From Elysia crispata (lineage: Eukaryota > Mollusca > Gastropoda > Plakobranchidae), in NCBI GenBank assembly GCA_033675545.1, contig JAWDGP010003957.1, forward strand, positions 262,001-326,000: DNA of 64,000 nt, given 5' to 3'. The notes beneath the pieces were generated by a model. It had not been told where the DNA came from. It was given only the letters and a program-made list of their open reading frames with translations, and did no database searches. Each line of letters begins with the position of its first letter. The stretch's first letter is position 1. Positions 1 through 43,352 of the stretch are shown piece after piece. Both the position numbers and the translations under genes were made by a program.

Positions 1-36
1 GAGTACAATGTAAGGAGCAACTGGGCTTGCTTTTGG

Positions 37-167
37 CGCATGTTTATAATGTCATTTGAAATCAAGTTATTAATTTTATGATTTATGTAAATAAACATCA
101 AGTAAGTGTTCTGTCATATGTTGTATTTGGTGCATGTTTATAACGTCACTTTGAGATCAAGTTATTC
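37..167 (+). repeat. short direct repeat pair
   Basis: The segments at 37-72 and 132-167 are near copies (GCATGTTTATAAYGTCA, then a variable TTTGARATCAAGTTATT part), 95 bp apart. Nothing else in the unit is recognised. Confidence 0.6.
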
Positions 168-840
168 ATATAGGCTTCCTTATTGTATTCCTTTTTTTTT
201 TCCTTTGATATCACAAAGGCTCCGACAAGTGGCACAATTCATTCAAGCAACACATACATGGCTTTTAAAAGAATAAATGTTACTTAGTAATTCTACCATT
301 TGAAATAGAAGTTAAATTAACCTAGAAATTTCTTATCAAAACTTTTTTTATAACATGTAAACTTAAAGTAAAATTTGCATAGATTTAAATGGTGACTTTT
401 TAAAAAATATTTCAAGGGACGTTTTTGTTTCCTTTTATGATTAACACTGAAACATACATAATAATAATGATATGGTTGAAAGTTCTAAGTTAAAGGTATT
501 GGACCACTATATTGTGTACCCATATCGTCCATTCACTCTAACTTTTCAGGTGTCTACTTTTTTTCTTTACAACTGCCAGAAATCTCATTGGCAATCTTGC
601 GTAAACCTCATTTACCGTACGTTTAGAGGCACTAGACTTTGCATTGGTTATTTGGGTTTTGTTTTCAGCAAATAGATAAGATATGATAGAGAATATGATG
701 CTACTAATTTTCTTATAGAGTTAAATTTCTTTCTTTCCTATAACCCGTACAAAAGCCCAATCTTTTCCTTTGGCCCTATCAAATGAAGCCCTCTTTAGCA
801 TGATAGAGGTACAGTACCAGTTATGAGATTATTTGACGTT

Positions 841-1013
841 GTGAGAGAACTGGTAGAATTTTATGTTTTACCGGTCATGGAGGATGTAAGGATGAAGTGG
901 GTGTAATGTGTTGGCATGTTTGGCATTGAGGGATCTTGCAAGGTCGGAAACCTGGAATGATGTTTGTAATGTACGTTTTGGAATGTACTAGGGTGTCTCT
1001 ATCTTTTTACATT
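841..1013 (-). mobile_element. Penelope-like element fragment
   Basis: On the minus strand this reads as a frame with DTLVHSK, PGFRPCKIPQCQTCQ and TPTSSL. It is about 75% alike at DNA level to 53820-53960, the stretch that precedes the GIY-YIG region of a Penelope-like relic in copy 2 intron 3. Only this short piece is recognisable. Confidence 0.6.
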
Positions 1014-1207
1014 CCAGATCTAGAGTAGGTCCAGTTAACAGGTAAAGCAGATCTTGGTCTAAGACTTAAATAACATGACTTTTCACCACTTACATTGGAC
1101 CATCACAAACATTCAGCTTCTGGAGATGTGATCTAGATCTAAAGCTACATCTGGACTAGGACTGATTTCGATTCTATATTAATTTTAAAGCCCTGACCTG
1201 AATACAG

Positions 1208-1210
<3 letters not shown>

Positions 1211-1257
<47 letters not shown>

Positions 1258-1292
1258 TAGAGAGAGAGAGATAATATATATATATATATATA
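1211..1292. repeat. (AT)n/(GA)n microsatellite
   Basis: About 21 AT units, a short GATAGAGAGA bridge and a second AT run. Confidence 0.95.
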
Positions 1293-2202
1293 GCCTACAT
1301 AGGCTAGCTTAAAATGTACAGAATAAATTTTGAATGAATTGATTTATCCCATCTAAATTTTTCTCTGTCAAATAGAGATTAGATTTTAGATATAGCCTAG
1401 ATTCTAGACCTAGATCTAGTTTAACGTTTGATATTTCTACTTCAGTTATCACTGTACAACACTTTTACAAGATCTAGGGCCTAATCTAGATCTAGATCTA
1501 GACTCTATTTACAGCTCTACCTTGAATTGATCGCAATCTTATCAGAACGCGATTTGGTTTGAAGGAGTTGTCGGATTTTCAGGGCAGACACGTGATTATA
1601 ATTATCTAGATCTAAGATTAAGTCTAGATTTCGTCATCTACATCAATCCTGTAAAAGAGGGGCTGTGCAAAATTTCGAGTTAATAAATTTAGCAGGAAGT
1701 TGATTCAGACTCTAAAGAAATTGCATTTGCAGGTCAACTTCGTTGTTTTGTTTCGTATAAAATTTTAAAGTTTTGTTTTGATGGAAGTTAACGATACTAT
1801 AATTTATCGATATAAAGTTTTAAGCAATGGCACAGAGGTCTATTGTAACCACTAGAGAGCTCTGTGGCGATCAGAGCATAGCGGTAATTTAATGCCGCTG
1901 GGGAGAGAAAAACGTGGGGCACGAGATCGCTCTTCGCTGCATCTCGCTTGGCTAACAGCGCATCGGTACCGTTAACAGCAATCAATCGCAGGTTGAAAGG
2001 GAACTTCATTTTTTGTTACATGTAGGCTAATAATCTTTAAAAGACAATCGAGCGTTAAATTTTGTTTTAACTACCAAGATAGTCAAGAAGTATTGTATTT
2101 GGAGGTGAACGAATCGGGCATCAATACCGGGAAATCTTCCATTTCAAAAGAAATAAAATTTTATGAAATGCCATAGCTTTCAGATCACATATACAAGAAA
2201 TC

Positions 2203-2278
<76 letters not shown>
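2203..2278. repeat. (AAT)n microsatellite
   Basis: About 25 nearly perfect AAT units. Confidence 0.97.
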
Positions 2279-2279
<1 letters not shown>

Positions 2280-2940
2280 AGCAAACTCAAAAGAAAGACT
2301 CCCGCCGACTTAATTTTTCCTCTGATAGTACCTTTTACAGACCCTCTGGCTTGGTGGTCCCAGCCCCCTTTTTTCTTTCGCACACCCGTTCCGACCATAA
2401 TCTTCTGTGGCCGTGCGCATAAAAAGGTCCTAACACCACGTTCCCGCCTAACTTAGCATATCTGCCCAAGTTGGGCCCTTACTCACGATGGAAGCTGTGC
2501 ATGAAATGTTCCCAAGCTTGGGCACTTAATGTGCGTCCCAAAATTTGGGCGGTCGATGGGGTTGGCCCAAGATGTGTATTTGAGGCCCAACAATTGCGGA
2601 CATCATCCACGAAATTTATCGATGACAGAGATAAACACGACTCCGAATTGTTTGGCATAAATTGATAAAACCAACTTCTTTGATGTCTATAACGACGATG
2701 AAGTATATGCAAGGTACAGATTTCGAGGCCAAGAACTTTTCCGGATAACGGACGCGATAAGCTGTGATTTGCATCTAACAAATCGTAAAGGCGATCTGCT
2801 CCTTTGAATTTAGGTGAGATTAGATTTACACTGAATCTGGATTAAAAACCTGAATATAAATTCCAATTTGCATTGCACTTACTAGATCAACCAATCTAGT
2901 TAAAACTAAGAGTTTAGACCTTAATCTAGATTTAGATTCA

Positions 2941-3540
2941 AGAATAATAAAGAATGCTGTTGATGAGAATCTTGATGATGATGATGACAAAAGGATGATA
3001 TTGGTGCTGATGAGGACGATTATGAATACATGTATATATAGTATACTGTTGATGGTGAAAGGTTGATATTGGGGTTGATAAGGCTGATGATGATGATAGG
3101 TGTATTGTTGGTGGTGATGAATACTGACGATGATGATGATATTGTTGGTGGTGACTAAAGTATGATATTGGTGTTGATGAGGACGATGATGAATGCATAT
3201 ATATAGTATACTGTTGATGACGAAAGGATGATATTGGTGTTGATAAGGATGGTGATGATGATGATAATATTGTTGATGGTGACGAATACTGATGATGACG
3301 AAAGATTGATAGATCTATTGGTGTTGATGATGATGACGGTGATATTGTTGATGTTGACGAATACCGGTACTGATGATGACGACAGGATGATATTGGTGTT
3401 GGTAAGGATGATGATGATAATGTTAATGGTAACGAATACTGATGATGACGAAAGGATGTTTGGTTGTTATAATACTCAGGTAAAGGATGAGGAGGAAAGG
3501 ATGGTGATGATACTGAAGCAAAGGAGGATGACAGTTTAAC
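2941..3540. repeat. degenerate GAT-rich minisatellite
   Basis: The phrase GATGATATTGGTGTTGAT recurs, with changes, about every 65-100 bp (near 2994, 3065, 3163, 3227, 3388), interleaved with ATACTGATGATGACGAAAG. The open frames across it are artefacts of GAT/GAC repetition. Confidence 0.8.
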
Positions 3541-4489
3541 ACCTTGTGGGCATACCTTTGTTTTCTGAAAAAAAAGTTTGTCTTATTCTTGACAGGAGAG
3601 ACAGACTGTTTGTTTTTAATAAAACATTAATTTGTGACGCGCACAGCCTAGTTGCTAGGCCGTGGTGGAAGCAGACGGAAGTAAGCGAGTTGTCCCGTCT
3701 TAGTATTCTTATGTCTTTGGTTTACATTCGCATCAGCCACTCCGGAAAAAAGGCGACGCTGACAGTTCTTCTTAAAATACAGACCAATCAAATCACTACT
3801 ACTTTCCTGCACAGAACAAAGATGTTCTAATTATAGCAGTATTATTAGAACATCTTTCGCACAAAACGGCATGTTTTCCATGACAGTTTTGTCTTTACGC
3901 TGGAGGAGGTCAAATTTTATTTAAAATTTTACTTTCTTCAGTTTTTCTCTTCATTAAAGTAAAGTAACATGTTTTTAATGCATTTATATATCTAACGAGA
4001 CCTAGGTGGGTGGATTCCCTTAACTTAAGCTTAGTCACTACTGCAATAGGACCCACTAGTCTAGTTATCTATAGAAGCTCAGTGCTTCTTCCTACTCTAA
4101 GTAATTGCAGGCCCTAACTGGTTATGGTAGCGTGCCTAGCAACCGTGCAATACTACAGAGTTCACACTCTTGGGTCCTTGAGTATCAGTGGAGTACTAAG
4201 GCCACTGATCCCTAACTAATACGAGTGGTGTCGAGACAAAAATGGCTACACTCAAGAAAGAAGGAACACAGCAAGAACAAATTAACGTTACCAATAACTA
4301 TAATAAGTTTATTCCACGAATACTCAATTATTAATGAATTAAGGCAATTCTCAAAGGATAAAATACAAAATTCAAAGATGATCCCAAAGCAATTACGTGA
4401 TAAAAGACTAACAAATGGTCAAAATAAGCGCCAAGAAGATACTCAAGATAAGGTGCAGATATTATACTAAGATCAGATACTAAAACAAA

Positions 4490-4830
4490 ATGGCCAGAAT
4501 ACTAAGCAGAAGATACTAACAAAATGGTCAGAAGAGAAGATTCTAAAAACTAACAAAAGGCCTAATGAAAATGCCTTATAGTCAAAATAGAAAATATCCA
4601 AACAAAATGCCTAATGAAAATGCCTTAGTAAAAATGCCTAGTACTAGAGGTCTAGATCTAGATCTAGTTAAAATGGTCAGAATAAAAATACCTAATAAAA
4701 ATGCCCAATAAAAATGCCTACTAGTCAGAATACCTAATAAAAATGCCTTAGATTAATCAAAATGCCTAAGTAAATAGTCGAAATACCTAATAAAAATGCC
4801 CAATTGTCAAAATACCTAACAGTCAGCCAA
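4490..4830. repeat. degenerate tandem array, AAAATGCCTAATA-type unit
   Basis: Many imperfect copies of AAAATGCCTA(A/G)TA with spacers such as GTCAGAATACC. Units are 12-25 bp and decayed. No coding potential. Confidence 0.7.
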
Positions 4831-6589
4831 CGCCCGAGTCACGGAGATAATCACGTAGAATTAAAACAAATGATAATCCAACACAAGTAGCTTTCACAAT
4901 AGTTCAATAATATCCACAATAACTTCTCACTAAAATTCCAAACAATACTACTAGTACTATCCAACGTGGCCTCCAGATACTCCAAAAAGATACTGACAAG
5001 GAGTCTTTCCGAGCTCTACAATTTATAGTACAAGCTCAGTCGGCAAAGTCCCCCGTCAAAGACTTCCCTGGTTTCCCAGTTCGTCCCTAGAACAAGGGTC
5101 AATGCCGACCGAGGAAAATCTACTCCGTCGAATGGAACAACCCGTTTCCCCAACTAAAACATCACCCGACCGAGATCATAGAATCTAGAGAAGCCATCGT
5201 TACATCTACGTACGATTCCAGCATTCCCCGATCAAAGTACGTCCAAAACCGGCCGAGGAAAAGCCTCTCTGGCCAGCTGGACAGGAATAAAAGAACAAAG
5301 TATCTTTCGAATTATTGAAGAAATAGGAATTAACCGCTAGAGGGGCGGAGACTAGTTTTCTGCCATTAAACTAAGTCTACTAATATTAAAAAGCTAGAAG
5401 TGCACTTGGCTCCACCCACAAGCTGATAATCAACACAATAAGATCTGTTCTAAAGGCCTACTGCTACTGCCACAAATAAATATGTTCTATACCAGCCTAC
5501 ATATATTTCAAAAATGTGTTTAAAATCGTCAAAAGCTTTGAATGTAAACCGCTGAGAACAATCTTTTAAATACAGTTTCTGTTCATCAGAACACATTTGG
5601 CAAAAAAAAAAAAAAAAATAATTAACGATTACTTACAATAAAAATTACTATGAAATTTCAAAAGCATAAAAATATACAGTAATGAACTTTCAAGAACATT
5701 TTTAGCCTAAATTCAGAACTTTTCATTAATTATTAATTAATTAATTAATTTTTGAACTGCATGGGACACTGAACGTGGCAGATAAAATTTCTGCAAACTT
5801 CAACACTGTGCATTCAGTGGTTTTGGAGGAGATAGCGGAGAAAGTACATGTAATCAAAGGGGGCGTGAAAGACGTGGTTGAATCATGGAGCTATGTCACA
5901 TGATGACAATTATTATGTGTTGGAAAATTATATCGATAACAACAAAACACCCAGAAATATCGATATTCTTTTTCTGTTCCCAATAATTTTGTTTTTATTG
6001 TTTATCAGTTTTTTTTGTTGAAACCGAAAACTTTATAATTATATTCTTGCATCTACATATTAACGCTAACCCATTTCTTATTTGAAGCGCACATAATGTT
6101 ATTCAAACATTGAATTATAAACGAAAACAAAATACCATTGATGATGTTCCTAAAAGAAGGTCAGGGAGAGTTCAAAGATTATGAATTTATACACCTCGTT
6201 CTACACTAAAAATGGACAACAGAAGCTGTATCTCGCCTCCATTTTTCTTTTGCAAAGTCGAATATACTAAATAAATATCGCACTCAAAACACTGTCTAAA
6301 TAAAAATTTCTAAACAATTCTTTGCAAATGCAAGGCCCTCCAAGATGTAAAGATCTAGCCTACATCTATATATTTATGTCTATTGCTCACGAAAAGGTAG
6401 GAGAAAAACGTTTCCAACTCATGTTTTTGTTTGGTTACACAGCAGAGAGCACTTCAGAATAATTTATAAGTATCCGAAACACCGAAAGAAGAGACTGAAA
6501 ATTCTCTTTTCAGCCTTAGCAACACAACCAGTTAACTTAACCAACGTCAGTCTAGCCACAATATCACCCTTGTTTACGAGATCTTGTGT

Positions 6590-6592
<3 letters not shown>

Positions 6593-6679
<87 letters not shown>
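6593..6679. repeat. (TC)n microsatellite
   Basis: About 43 uninterrupted TC units. Confidence 0.98.
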
Positions 6680-6681
<2 letters not shown>

Positions 6682-6800
6682 CTTTCCACTTGCGCTCATG
6701 TAGTCATATTGTTTTGCAAAAGCCTCGAGGTACTAACGACACTGGACGATATTCCCTGTAAGCTGAAATTCATGGCAAGCTCACTTTCACTTGAGGCGAA

Positions 6801-6803
<3 letters not shown>

Positions 6804-6866
<63 letters not shown>

Positions 6867-7008
6867 GAGAGACAGAGAGAGACAGTGACAGGCGAGAGAA
6901 AGAGAGTGAGGAGAGAGATAGAGCGAAGAAAGAGAGAGAGAGAGAGAGAAAGAGAGAGAAAGAAAGAAGAGATAGAGGAGTAAGAAAGAGGAAGCAGAGA
7001 TGTGAGAT

Positions 7009-7069
<61 letters not shown>

Positions 7070-7131
7070 GACAAAGAGAGAGAAAGAAACAGGTAGAGAT
7101 AGGTAGAGAGGGAGAGAAAGAAAGAGGGAAA

Positions 7132-7187
<56 letters not shown>

Positions 7188-7392
7188 GGGAGAGAGAGAA
7201 AAGAGAGAGAGAGGAGAAAAAGAGCAAAGGAGAGAAAGAGAGAAAAAGGATAGAGACAGAGAGGGGGGGGGGGGAGAGAGAGAGACAGAGACATAGCGAG
7301 AGTCAGAGACAAAGTCTAAGAGAGAGAAAGAGGGGCCGGGGAGAGAGAAAGAGAGAGAGAGGGAGGGAGAGAGACAGAGAGACAGAGAACGA
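6804..7392. repeat. compound (TA)n/(GA)n block
   Basis: Two TA runs (about 6805-6861 and 7135-7170) are embedded in nearly 500 bp of imperfect GA-rich sequence. The long frames in it (SLSLSL, REREREK, YIYIYI) are translations of the repeat. Confidence 0.95.
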
Positions 7393-8632
7393 GTTTACAG
7401 ACGACGGTCAAAAAATTTCAGCTGGTATGTAATTACACTTCTATTGCACTGTTGTCACGGAGCGCTACGAAGTGTTTCTTGTATTACACTGGTGTTTGTT
7501 TTTTAAACAAAGTTCTTTACCTGTTCATGCTTTTATAAATATGATGTCTAGATTCACCTTCATATTTACTGCTTAAAATCAAGATGTAAAATTTATTACT
7601 TTCCGTCTCTTGACTGTAGTTTCTGCATTTTAAACTAATTTTTAAGCTTAGGCCTATGCTGTGTTTGACAGGCGTTCAAGGAAGGTAACTCAGTGAAATT
7701 TATTAAAGATATTGTCTCCTGCGCGTGTAAAGGGGGACGGGGCCCAGTTAAAAGCTTGAGCACAACTTTTCTGACTTTTTTGAAGACAATTTAAAAACAT
7801 GTCGCCTTTTCTGTAATATTACAATATTTGAAATTTCTTTGATTTAACTTTTTATATAAGTTATAACCTTCAAAGTTTCCAAGAGTAAAACGCCGAAAGA
7901 GTGATAAATAAGGATAGTATTTGAATAGGATCAAATCCCGCCACTTGAAGTTTGTCCAAAGTGATTAAATATGATTTTTCAATAAACGTGGGCTCGCATT
8001 ATTGATTAACTACAGATTGCTGTAACTAAGCGTTTCAAATTGAAATGAGGTAATGGCTTTTCCTTTGCAGCCAGCCCCTACCTCTGAAATAGAGACTGCA
8101 CACACAAGCACTGACAAGCGCTTCGGCATGTCCTGGATATTTTCGTAACTGTTTTTGTCAGAGAAGAGAGAATCTTTATTTCTTCCATGTTGTAACTTTA
8201 TGTGTTCTGGTGAAATATTGCGTAGAAAAAATTTCTGAAATTTGATAATGGTATTACTTTGATCACTAATACTTGCACACTTTTGAAAGTTAGTTCATGT
8301 AATAAAAACCCTTGAAGTGCTTCTGCTTACAAGGTTAAATATATTTAGAAATTACACCAAGATCAAGATCTCGATGTTTGTCTTTTCGACTTGGAGAATT
8401 TTTATTAGAATTACTTGTATAAAATTCTAGTTTAGATTTAGATCATGTTAAAATTTAAATCAAATAGATTATATTAATATAAAACTTCATTATACCATAA
8501 ACTAAGCTACTTTGAGTTGGCCTCCCTACTTTAAAGTGCATTCTTAACTATGTGAAGGGTGTTAATCAAGTAACACGGATGAAGTGGCACCAGCAAATTA
8601 ACCGAAACATATATATTCCAACCTATCTTCCA

Positions 8633-8636
<4 letters not shown>

Positions 8637-8663
<27 letters not shown>
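8637..8663. repeat. (TA)n microsatellite
   Basis: About 13 TA units. Confidence 0.95.
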
Positions 8664-8664
<1 letters not shown>

Positions 8665-8920
8665 ATCTATAGCGCCTAGATCTAGATCTAGATTACATCA
8701 ATTTATTGTCTATAGATTTGGCCTAAATCCTTGACTAAGTAATACCATTTTTCTAAATTGTTTTATAAACTTAGAATTTATAGGGAATTATTGCAACAGA
8801 CGATTCATCAAAATATTTTCTGGATTTAATATATAATCTAGATACTTTTTGCTTTGAGAAAATGTACTTATTTAATTGTTTTAATGCCACCATATTTAAA
8901 TCTATCAATATTATATTGAG

Positions 8921-9562
8921 GTTTCGCAGACGGCTTACGTACCGCTTATCATGAGTCATCACGTAACTAGCACGTGGTTTCCCCTGTGCCGTGTGCAAAT
9001 CGCCTTGCCTTGTGTACATCGCAAGGGCGCGTAAATCGGGAAAACACGTAATCTTCCCAGGCCACACTAATACTTCAGGGGCTTCGCAGGAAAGGCTTAC
9101 GGGCCCTAAGCTAGACTACGACGTAATATTTTTAGACTGACCGACATCATTTGCATAAACTTTTCCCACCCAGCGGTACTAGCATAATCGCTTTTCGCAA
9201 ACATGCTAGCCCTCTCACCGAGAACGTAACTGTTATGTAAGTGTTACATGATGACTGCCAGCGATGCTCTAATGCTACCGGTACTAAGTCCTAGCCTGGA
9301 CCCGGTGCAAGCGAGCTGTCGATAGTGTGTTTCCACTACATGCTCACTCAGTTACATTACATAACAATCACATGATCCGAGACAGTTTTACCAGCAGGAG
9401 CAGATTTCACTGGTCTAAACAGCTGACCAGACTGACCAGGCCTAACGCTCGCTTGCGGCTTCCGATGTAAACAACGCAGGCCGATTTGCACACGGCATTG
9501 GTAAAAGCACTTGTTTGTTACGTTATGACTCATGCTTACGGGACGTAACTCAATCTGCGAAA
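8921..9562. repeat. imperfect inverted repeat pair A (8921-9034 with 9440-9562)
   Basis: The left arm begins GTTTCGCAGACGGCTTACGT and contains ATGAGTCATCACGTAAC and GTGCCGTGTGCAAATCG. The reverse complement of 9440-9562 shows the same blocks in the same order (GTTTCGCAGA, ATGAGTCATAACGTAAC, ATGCCGTGTGCAAATCG). The arms are roughly 70-75% alike. This may be a non-autonomous foldback element. Confidence 0.65.
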
Positions 9563-9798
9563 CACGGCTACTATCTCGGATCACCTACGTGTGATTATAC
9601 AGATGATACACACACCACAGCGCGCGGACAGTCGGCTAAATTAGTAATCAGTAACATTAAAGCTTTTCTAGCAGTCATCATGTAACCTTTACATAATGGT
9701 TACGTTTTTGGTGGGAGGGCTGGCAAAGTAGCATGATTGCGAAAAGCGTATTGGTAGGTAGGAAGAATTTATGCAAATTATGTCGGTTGTGGTCTGTC
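9131..9798. repeat. imperfect inverted repeat pair B (9131-9262 with 9667-9798)
   Basis: The left arm contains CCGACATCATTTGCATAAA, CGCTTTTCGCAAACATGCTA and GTTACATGATGACTGC. The reverse complement of 9667-9798 shows CCGACATAATTTGCATAAA, CGCTTTTCGCAATCATGCTA and GTTACATGATGACTGC in order. Pair B interlocks with pair A instead of nesting inside it. Confidence 0.7.
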
Positions 9799-11109
9799 CA
9801 ACAGGTTAATGATCCTTATCTAGTGGGTCTGATTAAAACACCCGAAGCAGTGATTATTGGTCCATAAACTTGAAATCATTAGAGATTTACAAAGTATATT
9901 CTGAATATTGTGAAGAAATAATTATTTAGCGAAACCAGTCTAATCCATGCCTAGCTTATCCGATGCATTACTGGCACGATATCATAGATCTACATCTAGC
10001 CTGTGACTGATCAATTATCTAATTTTGAATATATTGAAATTTTAAAGACATTAAGGGCAGACAAACCCTCACGTTTTTTTTTTAACATTTAAAGCACGTA
10101 ATATTTTACCATTTGAATTGTGTTTATACAATTTGACTCCAAACCTATTTTTAACTTCTAAGGCTTGAAAAAGAAATGTAATGTTTCAACTGTATGATAT
10201 AGGGAAAGAAAATATGTTCGGCACCTCAACAAATTTTCGAAACAAGAAAAACCGTAATAAAATGAAACCAGCACGCATCAACATACACACTCACACCCAC
10301 AATTATCTCAGTTCTGATATATTTTAACCTTGTAGACAGTAACGCGTTAAAAAAATTTCCTGCAAACTTTAAAAAATGTGCTCTTATTATGAAAATAAAA
10401 TAATGATTATCAGTTTTTAGGAAACTTTTTAGACAATGTTCCAACAGAATACCATTAATACCATAAATAAAGTTTCCACCTTCTTTGACCAAAACAATTA
10501 TGGCGGCACCGGAAAATTACGAAAACACCCGGGACATCCCGAAGAGCTTGTCTGTGTATCTGTACGTTCCTTAATCTGTGGTCTGTCCTAAGCGTGTGGT
10601 CATGGAAATAAAATTTCTTGTGACCTTAACCAAAATGGCGGACGACCCTAGAGACCCTCAGACATCAAAAGACAAAAAAAAGTGACGTATTCGTACACTT
10701 CACCGCTTGCCACTTTATCGATAAAGCCTTGTTGAGGGTGAAGGACTAGTTTGACTAGATGCGAATAGTTGATCAGTTGAACAATTCTCTGGGAGAAAAG
10801 AGAAGTTAGAGGACCCGTGTTCAAACTCCAACGTTCTCTCAACTCTTTAACTGCAGATACCGGTATCTTATAAGGTTTATGATATTATATAAGCGTTATG
10901 ATCAGGACTTCTCGGTCCTGCTTGATCTAAATTAAGATTAATTGAGAATTAATAATTTATCGGCCCAACTCACCCTAAGCTTTAAATTTATGCATTATTC
11001 TTATTAATGAATTTGATATGCTGAACACGAATATGAAGGTAGGTTTTTATTTCTTGTAAATAAATAACTACATTTCTTGATAGAAGCATTTTAGTGTTGT
11101 TTTAAGAAA

Positions 11110-11337
11110 GAGTTCCTTTTAGGTACGGACGGTTTTTTTACATAGAAGAAACAGTAGCAACGCTTTAGTTTGTTTCCTACTTGGAACTTAGTGTTATAAA
11201 ATGAGACCGAGCTGAAATAAATTAATTTTTCCTCTTTGTGTAACCCCAAGCAAAAAACCAAGCCCATTCTTTTTCTAAGGTCCGATCAGACGAAGCCTTC
11301 TTTGGTGTGTAAATTAGTCTGTACCTAAAAGGAACTC
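11110..11337. mobile_element. MITE-like element with 21-bp terminal inverted repeats
   Basis: GAGTTCCTTTTAGGTACGGA at the left matches the reverse complement of 11317-11337 with one mismatch in 21. The interior is AT-rich and non-coding. No clear target-site duplication was found. The part at 11230-11310 resembles 735-805 in this window, suggesting a dispersed family. Confidence 0.6.
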
Positions 11338-11973
11338 ATTCCTTGCTCTAAAATATTAAACTACAGTTCCAATTCCGTAGGTAAACACTCAATTGTGAAG
11401 CCCGACGTGAGGTGGGCCAATGTCAGCAATTTGACCAGTTTATCTTGATCCTTTGTTCACTACACACCAACTTAAATATCTAGGTTAATTTTATACTCGC
11501 ATATGAAACATTTATCGTTACAAAGCTTAACACATGCATAGATCTAGACTAGATCTAGAATCTGGATCCTTATAAGTTAAAACACGAATTTTCGCTAAAG
11601 ACATACCGCTATGGTTGTCTGTAAAGAGACCCCTGTACCTATCTAGATATAGATCTAGTATCTACCTTTTTAACGATGGTCTCAGGCCTACCCTATATTT
11701 TAACGATCGCGTTAATGGACCTAGGTGACTAATATCACGTTTGGACCGTTTTGGTAAGTGAGGTATACATCGTTTTTCTCTCTAAAGATAGTGGCTTTGG
11801 CAGAGGCTGCAAAAGAGGGCATAGACTTCAGTACTGCTTTATGCTTTCTTTGTTTTCTTACTCTTATACTCTCATAATAAATTCTACAAATAGATAACCA
11901 TGTTTTAATTACTTTTATATTGAATTTACACTGAAACTATATGGCCCAAATGTCAAAAAAAAAAACAACAAAA

Positions 11974-11992
11974 CGTGGGGGGGGGGGGGGGG
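11974..11992. repeat. poly-G run
   Basis: An uninterrupted G tract of about 17 bases. Confidence 0.9.
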
Positions 11993-12932
11993 TCAAGGCC
12001 TCAGGAATCATCCCTTATTGACTTATTCAAAGTTGACTTTGCAACTGTTTGTGATAGAGATAAACGTGATTAAATCAAAATTGGGTCAGTTGAAATATTG
12101 ACTTTTGAAGTTGATCTATTTTCCTTAGTAAATTATCTCTTTGCAACTTTATTATCTCTATCTCTTCCTGAACTAATGCTGAATCAAACATTCTTTAAAC
12201 AGTCTGCCCTATTTGTCGAAGTTTTGAAGAAAAAAAATATTCAGAAAGGAAAAGGGTCATGGCATAAAAAAAGTAAATTTTCCACTAAGTTCCAAGCAAA
12301 AGTTTTGTATAAACCTAAAGAAAAAGAGCTGATAGTGTTAAATAAAGTGAAATTGAGATCAGTATCCCAAAATTAGACCTATGAGTTGGATACAAGAAAT
12401 ATGAAGTTGAAAATGCTAAACATTGTGAAGTAGATAAATTTCCTTTTTACTTTCTAATTATTTCAAAAGAGCTAGTAAATTAATACCTTGTCTGGTAATT
12501 TTCTTAACATCATCCAATTTTCATTGGTGAGAATATATGGAAAATGCATTGTTCTAAATACCAACACCTTAAAATGTGATATATATGAGAAATATACCAA
12601 CCGTTTTGTGCAGAGTGTCTGCTAGGCATTCTAATACCATGACATTAGCATATGGAACATTAGCTATCAATTCTCTCCTAACAGTCTTACATTATATTTA
12701 AGAGAGTCCCCAAAAAAAAGAAAAAGCAAACTTTATACCATGTGTCATTTATTTTGTCTTGATTTCCACAGCATTTGAAACATCCAATCTGGATATATAT
12801 ATCCTTTCCAAAGTAATTTGAGTTTTTGTATCATAATTTCTTTCTTTCCATCTTTGATTTCTTTCCTGAATAAAACTTATTTATTTCTATTTACTCCCCA
12901 AAGGTTGTAATAAATTCTCAAAGTTCAACATC

Positions 12933-43244
<30,312 letters not shown>

Positions 43245-43346
43245 TTTGTCAAGTTGCATAGAGTTGTTTATCTTTGAAAAAAAAAAAGCAGAAAACCAGA
43301 AGCATGGGGTTTGGCAATTTTTTTTTTTCAAAGTAAAATAACTTAG

Positions 43347-43352
43347 AATAAA
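43347..43352 (+). promoter_or_regulatory. candidate polyadenylation signal of copy 1
   Basis: AATAAA about 100 bp after the predicted stop and about 850 bp before copy 2. In AT-rich DNA this hexamer is common by chance, so only its position favours it. Confidence 0.3.

Larger units (their letters stand above)
1..12932. other. intergenic DNA 5' of the CTBS pair
   Basis: No host exon was recognised. Frames here are short and lack similarity that I can name, or translate simple repeats. What can be supported is listed separately: microsatellites, a GAT minisatellite, a Penelope-like fragment, an inverted-repeat cluster and a MITE-like element. The promoter of copy 1 presumably lies close to 12933, but no core element stands out. 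Confidence 0.6.

Noticed and set aside
6770-7312. Overlapping 100-180 codon frames rich in SLSL, YIYI and RERE
   Set aside because: They are translations of (GA)n/(TA)n repeats in both strands; no complex sequence.
8921-9798. CRISPR-like or palindromic origin structure
   Set aside because: Arms are long, imperfect and only two pairs; eukaryotic context favours a foldback transposon.
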